NCBI RefSeq assembly: GCF_030515985.1
Contig: NZ_CP100376.1
Coordinates: forward strand, 1,652,921 to 1,661,894
DNA: 8,974 nucleotides
Origin: Corynebacterium accolens
GTDB lineage: Bacteria > Actinomycetota > Actinomycetes > Mycobacteriales > Mycobacteriaceae
Direction of reading: 5' to 3'
Shown here: positions 5,376 to 8,974 of the stretch, piece after piece
Numbering within the stretch: the stretch's first letter is position 1
Layout of the letters: every line of letters begins with the position of its first letter
Program-made: the position numbers and the translations under genes
Notes under the pieces: model-generated
Databases searched by the model: none
Told to the model about the DNA's origin: nothing
The model's input: only the letters and a program-made list of their open reading frames with translations

Positions 5376-6710
5376 GTGTATGAAGAGCACACACTTACCC
5401 TCTGCACTATCCTCTCTGCCTCAGCGCTCACCATCGCTTCCTGCTCGGCGCCGGAAGAAGACACCGACGCCCAAAACACCAGCGAATCCACCACCGCGGA
5501 AAGCCACGAACATGACCATGACCACGATCATGACCATGACCACGATCACGAGGGCCACTCCCACGACGGCATGGAGGCAGAAGAAGGACAGACCGAGGTA
5601 GCCCAGCTTCCCACGCGCATCGTCTTCTCCCACGCTGATGGTCTGACCACCTACGATGCCAAATCTGGAGACGTCCTCGATGAAGAAGAGATGAATGCCT
5701 TCCTTCGCCTCAATGACGCCGGCAACGACCGCCACGTCATGGTAACCAAGGGCGATAACTTCCTCACCTACGACACCGGCCTCATCACCAAGGCCCACGG
5801 TGACCACAACCACTACTACACCGCGGATCCGAAGCTGGGCGATGACAAGATTAAGGCGCCCCACGCTGGCCACGTAGTCCACCACGATGGTTTTACCGCC
5901 CTATTTTCTGATGGCGATGGCGTAGCCAAGATTTATAAGACCGAGGACATCGGCTCCAAGGACGCCAAGCCCGTCAACACCGTCAAGACGGGCGAGGCGC
6001 ACCACGGCGTGGCCGTCCCGCTTGAGGATGGCTCCGTGGTCATCACCAAGGGTACCGAGGACGAGCGCCACACCATCCAGCACCTGGACAAGGACGGCAA
6101 GGTCTTGGATGAGACCACCAAGTGCCCCGGCGTCCACGGCGAAGCAGCCGCTGGAAATGGAAAGCTCTTCTTTGGCTGCGAAGACGGCCCCGTAGTCTTT
6201 GACGGCTCCAAGTTCCACAAGGTGGACGTCTCCGATTACGCCGGTGCCGATGGCTACCAGCGCTCCGGAAACGCCGCGGGTTCTGAGGAATCGAACGTCA
6301 TCCTGGCCGATAATAAGACCGACAAGGACGCCGAGTCCGAGCACCCCACCTCCGTGACCCTGATCAATACCGAGGACTACTCCGCCAAGAAGGTGGACTT
6401 GAACGGTTCCTACTGGTTCCGCTCGCTGGCGCGCGGCCCAATGGGCGAGGCCCTGGTGCTGACCACCGATGGCAAGCTCAATGTCATCGACCCAGACTCC
6501 GGCGAAATCACCAAGCAGATCGACGCGATTTCCAAGTGGAAGGAAAACGAGGAATGGCAGCAGCCGGGCCCGATCCTGAAGGCCGCCAATGGATATGCCT
6601 ACATCACGGATGCGCAGAAGAAGGAGCTCGTCGTCATCGACCTCTTGCGCGGTAAGGAAACCGACCGCTACGAGCTGGACTTTGAGCCCACCGAAATGGC
6701 CGTGCTCTAA
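5376..6710 (+). CDS. aztD: Zinc metallochaperone AztD, lipoprotein with His-Asp-rich tract (start uncertain)
   Basis: AztD proteins are extracytoplasmic beta-propellers that bind zinc and pass it to the binding protein AztC of the AztABC importer. This protein has the family's hallmarks: an N-terminal His-rich tract (HD repeats, 5505-5570), HGDHNHYY, HAGHVVHHDGF, AHHGVAVPLEDG and CPGVHGE motifs, and repeated blade-like strands through the C-terminus. A lipobox (IASC, Cys codon at 5442-5444) predicts a lipid anchor on the outer face of the membrane. The start is unclear. In frame, GTG 5376 gives 444 residues, but its signal peptide begins MYEEH without positive charge; ATG 5340 is also possible. 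ATG 5380, opening MKST as expected for a lipoprotein, is one frame off (see findings). No aztABC genes are in the window. It is divergent from the ABC-F gene and convergent with ispE. The AztD call is strong; the start is weak. Confidence 0.8.
   Translation: MYEEHTLTLCTILSASALTIASCSAPEEDTDAQNTSESTTAESHEHDHDHDHDHDHDHEGHSHDGMEAEEGQTEVAQLPTRIVFSHADGLTTYDAKSGDVLDEEEMNAFLRLNDAGNDRHVMVTKGDNFLTYDTGLITKAHGDHNHYYTADPKLGDDKIKAPHAGHVVHHDGFTALFSDGDGVAKIYKTEDIGSKDAKPVNTVKTGEAHHGVAVPLEDGSVVITKGTEDERHTIQHLDKDGKVLDETTKCPGVHGEAAAGNGKLFFGCEDGPVVFDGSKFHKVDVSDYAGADGYQRSGNAAGSEESNVILADNKTDKDAESEHPTSVTLINTEDYSAKKVDLNGSYWFRSLARGPMGEALVLTTDGKLNVIDPDSGEITKQIDAISKWKENEEWQQPGPILKAANGYAYITDAQKKELVVIDLLRGKETDRYELDFEPTEMAVL
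5511..5546 (+). repeat. Two perfect 18-bp tandem copies encoding the His-Asp tract of AztD
   Basis: CATGACCATGACCACGAT at 5511-5528 is repeated exactly at 5529-5546. Each copy encodes three His-Asp pairs. With flanking HEH and HEGHSHD this makes a dense zinc-binding tract just after the lipid-anchored Cys. Identical codon choice in both copies points to a recent duplication rather than independent codon use. Confidence 0.95.
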
Positions 6711-6730
6711 AAATCCAGCACTCTAGTGCT
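6709..6730 (-). terminator. Terminator hairpin of the ksgA-ispE operon
   Basis: On the minus strand AGCACT and AGTGCT (6730-6725/6722-6717) form a stem followed by GGATTTTTAG, with five T at 6713-6709. It begins 31 bases after the ispE stop. The tract overlaps the last codon of aztD on the other strand. The 6725-6730 arm can pair instead with 6765-6771 (separate entry). The stem is short, so strength is moderate. Confidence 0.55.
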
Positions 6731-6771
6731 CGTGCTTGGCGATGCCCCTACTCGCCCTAAGCTAGAGCACT
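6725..6771. other. Long imperfect hairpin between convergent aztD and ispE
   Basis: AGTGCTC (6725-6731) pairs with GAGCACT (6765-6771). Inside, GCTT pairs with AAGC and GGCGA with TCGCC, with small internal loops, giving about 16 pairs around a 9-base loop. One arm covers the end of ispE. It could stop aztD transcription or stabilise either 3' end. No T-tract follows on the plus strand. Confidence 0.5.
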
Positions 6772-7742
6772 TCCGCACCCGCAGCCGGGCCCTGGGCTAC
6801 AACGCCCTTGGTGCCCGGTATTTCTATGCTGACCTGCGCTGCGACTTCCTCCGCATCTTCCTTCGAAGCACATAAGAAGGCGCAGGTGGGCCCGCTGCCG
6901 GAGACGATGCCATTGAGCGCACCCGCATCCATGCCTGCCTCCAAGGTCTTGCGGAGATCTGGGCGCAGGGATAGCGCGGCGGGCTGCAGGTCGTTGTGCA
7001 GGTGCGCCGCCACGCGGTGGGCATCGCCGGAGATAAGCGCCTGGGAAATCTCCGTCGTATCAAGCGCCGGCGCGGTTACCCGCCCTGCATCACGCAATTC
7101 ATCGAGTTTGCTGAACACACTTGGTGTTGAGAGCCCACGGTCAGAAGCGATCAGCGCCCAGTGATAGGTGCCCCTGGTCATCATGGAGGTCAACTGCTCC
7201 CCGCGCCCAGTACCAAGCGCTGTGCCGCCCAGCAAGGTAAACGGCACATCGGAGCCGAGGGCGGCGCCCAAGGCATTCAGAATGTGATCTCCTACCGAAT
7301 CAATCCCGTAATAACGGCCGTAGCAGCGCTCCGCAAGGCGCAGCGCCGCCGCGGCATCCGCGGAACCGCCGGCCATGCCGCCGGCGGTGGGAATCGCCTT
7401 GTGAATCTCAAGGCCCACCTCTGGAATCTTGATGCCGCCGCGGGTGACATACAGGTGCTGCATGATGCGGTCTACCGCAGCCCAGGCCAGGTTCGTATCG
7501 TCCTCGGGCACGCCCGCCGCGTGCGGACCGGATACCTTGAGGTACTGCACGCGGGGCTTATCCACTTCGGCATTGCCTAAATCAGTCAGCGTTACCGTAT
7601 CGTGCAGGCTCAAAGACTGAAAGACCGTGACCAGCTCGTGAAAGCCATCCTCCCGCGGTTCCGCCACGCCAAGGTGCACATTGACCTTGGCATGCGCATG
7701 CGCGGTATAGGTAATCGGCTCGTTTCCGTGTGGTGCGCTCAC
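6762..7742 (-). CDS. ispE: 4-diphosphocytidyl-2-C-methyl-D-erythritol kinase
   Basis: IspE is the GHMP-superfamily kinase of the MEP pathway. It phosphorylates the 2-hydroxyl of CDP-methylerythritol with ATP in the cytosol, on the way to isoprenoids such as menaquinone and polyprenyl carriers. The 326-residue product shows AKVNVHLGV at 18-26 (Lys19 likely catalytic), the ATP-binding glycine loop PTAGGMAGGSADAAAAL (118-134), GSDVPF with the probable catalytic Asp165, and the C-terminal SGSGPTCAF motif (281-289). The start is GTG 7742, which shares its G with the ksgA TAG stop (TAGTG). An AGGA five bases upstream supports it. Stop-start overlap implies translational coupling with ksgA. It is slightly longer than the E. 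coli enzyme, mainly through an insert near 55-85, as is usual in actinobacteria. Confidence 0.95.
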   Translation of the reverse strand: MSAPHGNEPITYTAHAHAKVNVHLGVAEPREDGFHELVTVFQSLSLHDTVTLTDLGNAEVDKPRVQYLKVSGPHAAGVPEDDTNLAWAAVDRIMQHLYVTRGGIKIPEVGLEIHKAIPTAGGMAGGSADAAAALRLAERCYGRYYGIDSVGDHILNALGAALGSDVPFTLLGGTALGTGRGEQLTSMMTRGTYHWALIASDRGLSTPSVFSKLDELRDAGRVTAPALDTTEISQALISGDAHRVAAHLHNDLQPAALSLRPDLRKTLEAGMDAGALNGIVSGSGPTCAFLCASKEDAEEVAAQVSIEIPGTKGVVAQGPAAGAEVL

Positions 7743-8602
7743 TATAGTCCTGCCAATCGTACAAAGTCTGCAACAGCGAGCTTTTCCCCGCGCTGCTTCG
7801 GATCGATTCCGGCCGCGCGCAAGGCCTCCTCGGCGGCCGCGCCGGAGCCATAGTGGCCCGATAGCGCGGCGCGGAGGGTCTTGCGGCGTTGGGCAAAGGC
7901 GGCATCGACAAGCGGCCAGACCGCAGCGCGCGCGGCATCGTCAACCGGCCAAGGCGGGGTATCGAAGACATCGATGCGCACCAAGCCGGAGGCGATATTG
8001 GGCGCGGGCCAAAAGACATTCTTACCAATGGTCCCCGCTTGGCTCACCGCGCCATAAAAGCCGGCCTTCACAGAAGGCACGCCGTAGATCTTGCTGCCGG
8101 GCTCCGCAGCGAGGCGCTGCGCCACCTCCAGCTGCACCATGACGAGCACGCGGCGAATGGAGGGAAAGGTTTCCAAAAAGTGCAGGAGCACCGGCACCGC
8201 CACGTTATAGGGCAGGTTGGCCACCAGCGCCGTAGGTGCCGCGACATCTTCGCTGGTCACGCGCAGCGCGTCCTTTTCCACCACGCGCAGGCGCTTAGCG
8301 TAGTCCGCCGCTCGCTCGCCCACCGTTTCCGGCAGCTGCGCCGCCAGGCGCGGATCAATCTCCACCGCGGTGAGATCCTCAACGGTCTCCACCAACCCGA
8401 GGGTCAGCGACCCCAACCCAGGGCCGACCTCCACGACGCGGTCTGTGGGTTCCAGGTCCGCCGCCGCGATGATGCGGCGGATGGTATTGGGGTCGTGGAG
8501 AAAATTCTGCCCCAACTTCTTGGTGGGCGTGATATCCAGTTTCTCCGCTAAAGCTCGGATTTCTACTGGGCCTAAAAGCGCGGCGCCCGGGGAATCAGTC
8601 AT
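7742..8602 (-). CDS. ksgA: 16S rRNA (adenine(1518)-N6/adenine(1519)-N6)-dimethyltransferase
   Basis: KsgA/RsmA uses S-adenosylmethionine to dimethylate two adjacent adenines in the 3' terminal hairpin of 16S rRNA during late 30S maturation. Over 286 residues one sees [10 protein letters not shown] (28-37), the SAM-binding [11 protein letters not shown] (57-67), the acidic EIDP (81-84), the catalytic NLPYN (129-133), [14 protein letters not shown] (197-210) and the conserved [13 protein letters not shown] in the C-terminal domain (235-247). The length is normal for the family. ATG 8602 is used. It has only a weak AGG nine bases upstream, but a -10-like TAGGTT stands 7 bases before it, suggesting a leaderless message. 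It is the first gene of the ksgA-ispE operon, with a strong terminator of the upstream rpf gene in between. Confidence 0.96.
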   Translation of the reverse strand: MTDSPGAALLGPVEIRALAEKLDITPTKKLGQNFLHDPNTIRRIIAAADLEPTDRVVEVGPGLGSLTLGLVETVEDLTAVEIDPRLAAQLPETVGERAADYAKRLRVVEKDALRVTSEDVAAPTALVANLPYNVAVPVLLHFLETFPSIRRVLVMVQLEVAQRLAAEPGSKIYGVPSVKAGFYGAVSQAGTIGKNVFWPAPNIASGLVRIDVFDTPPWPVDDAARAAVWPLVDAAFAQRRKTLRAALSGHYGSGAAAEEALRAAGIDPKQRGEKLAVADFVRLAGL

Positions 8603-8609
8603 GTTTTCT

Positions 8610-8615
8610 AACCTA
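8610..8615 (-). promoter_or_regulatory. Putative -10 box (TAGGTT) of ksgA, leaderless type
   Basis: Read on the minus strand, TAGGTT is followed by seven bases (AGAAAAC) and then ATG 8602. This is the same geometry as TAGAAT before the 639-962 gene. The expected -35 position falls at the T-tract of the rpf terminator (near 8633-8638), where no strong match to TTGACA is seen. Confidence 0.4.
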
Positions 8616-8629
8616 GTAGAAGAATGCAG

Positions 8630-8664
8630 AAAATCGCACCCCGCGCCGTAATGACGCGGGGTGC
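8630..8664 (-). terminator. Strong intrinsic terminator of the rpf gene
   Basis: On the minus strand GCACCCCGCG (8664-8655) and CGCGGGGTGC (8645-8636) form a perfect 10-bp GC-rich stem with a 9-base loop, followed by GATTTTCT. It lies 25 bases past the TAA at 8690-8692. It separates rpf from ksgA, so ksgA needs its own promoter. Confidence 0.9.
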
Positions 8665-8689
8665 AGAGTGCGCGGTGCTGTGCGTGCTT

Positions 8690-8974
8690 TTAGCGCAGCC
8701 CCAACTTAGAGGTACATGCAGGCCATGCGCCCCAGCCCTGGGAAGCCTGTACCTTCTGTGCCACGGCGATCTGCTGCTCGCGGGTGGCCTGCCATGCCTC
8801 GGGCGCGTATTCGGTGCCCCCAAAGCCAGCCCACGTGGAAGGCGTGAATTGCAGGCCGCCGGAGAAACCATTTCCGGTATTGATGGACCAGTTACCGGTG
8901 GACTCGCACTGCGCGATGGAATCCCATACGGAGCCATCGGCCACGGCGGGGGCTGACGCACCCGAGTTACCGCC
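8690..8974 (-). CDS. rpf2: Resuscitation-promoting factor, C-terminal Rpf domain (5' part outside window)
   Basis: The minus-strand frame is open from the right edge to the TAA at 8690-8692, giving 94 residues. After a Gly/Ser/Ala/Pro linker comes a complete transglycosylase-like Rpf domain: [14 protein letters not shown] with the catalytic Glu after Cys, [41 protein letters not shown], and a second Cys expected to form a disulfide with the first. Rpf proteins are secreted muralytic enzymes that cleave peptidoglycan and promote growth resumption. The C-terminal position of the domain, and ksgA-ispE downstream, match the Rpf2 type of corynebacteria, in which DUF348 and G5 domains precede it. 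Those parts lie outside the window, so the symbol is by context. Confidence 0.85.
   Translation of the reverse strand, partial: GGNSGASAPAVADGSVWDSIAQCESTGNWSINTGNGFSGGLQFTPSTWAGFGGTEYAPEAWQATREQQIAVAQKVQASQGWGAWPACTSKLGLR

Noticed and set aside
5380..5601. ATG at 5380 read straight through in its own frame (Pro/Thr/Arg-rich product)
   Set aside because: After the first few residues the frame becomes low-complexity and ends at 5601. It makes sense only as the displaced start of aztD, not as a separate gene.
5421..6344. Two long Val/Gly-rich minus-strand ORFs opposite aztD
   Set aside because: Low-complexity composition mirrors the GC-biased codons of aztD; no promoter, ribosome site or domain. 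The plus strand clearly encodes AztD motifs.
7889..8551. 220-residue plus-strand ORF opposite ksgA
   Set aside because: His/Arg/Gly-rich shadow of ksgA; all conserved KsgA motifs are on the minus strand.
1..8974. Mobile element, CRISPR array, phage or defence system
   Set aside because: No transposase, integrase, regularly spaced repeats, toxin-antitoxin pair or known defence domain was seen on either strand.

Overview
The window looks like Corynebacterium chromosome, from a moderately high-GC species. The evidence is a resuscitation-promoting-factor C-terminus followed by ksgA and ispE on one strand, an actinobacterial integral-membrane alpha/beta hydrolase, corynebacterial-style signal peptides, and several genes whose -10 box lies 7-8 bases before the start codon with no ribosome binding site (leaderless style). 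The species cannot be named from sequence alone.

Layout from left to right. Positions 1-413 (+) hold the C-terminal end of an SGNH-type O-acyltransferase. Positions 414-638 form a structured GC-rich spacer ending in a bidirectional-looking terminator. On the minus strand follow a small antibiotic-biosynthesis-monooxygenase-fold protein (639-962), a secreted Ala/Glu/Pro-rich protein with a CAP-like C-terminus (1063-1641), a membrane-anchored alpha/beta hydrolase (1780-3513) and an ABC-F ATPase (3480-5288). The last two overlap and form an operon with the ABC-F gene first. Divergent from them is aztD (about 5376-6710, +), a zinc metallochaperone lipoprotein with a His-Asp tract. It converges on ispE (6762-7742, -), which is coupled by a one-base overlap to ksgA (7742-8602, -). 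The window ends in the C-terminal Rpf domain of an rpf2-like gene (8690-8974, -), separated from ksgA by a strong terminator.

Most of the content is housekeeping: 16S rRNA dimethylation, isoprenoid precursor synthesis, ribosome-associated ABC-F activity, cell-wall muralytic activity and zinc handling. I see no phage, IS element, CRISPR array or defence system, and no convincing new multi-gene system.

The points most worth a second look are in non-coding or start regions: a tRNA-minihelix-like fold at 478-521; a 13-bp nested inverted repeat over the promoter of the monooxygenase-like gene; a reading-frame conflict at the start of aztD; an 18-bp tandem duplication encoding its His-Asp tract; a possible 9-residue leader ORF in front of the ABC-F gene; and competing hairpins between aztD and ispE.
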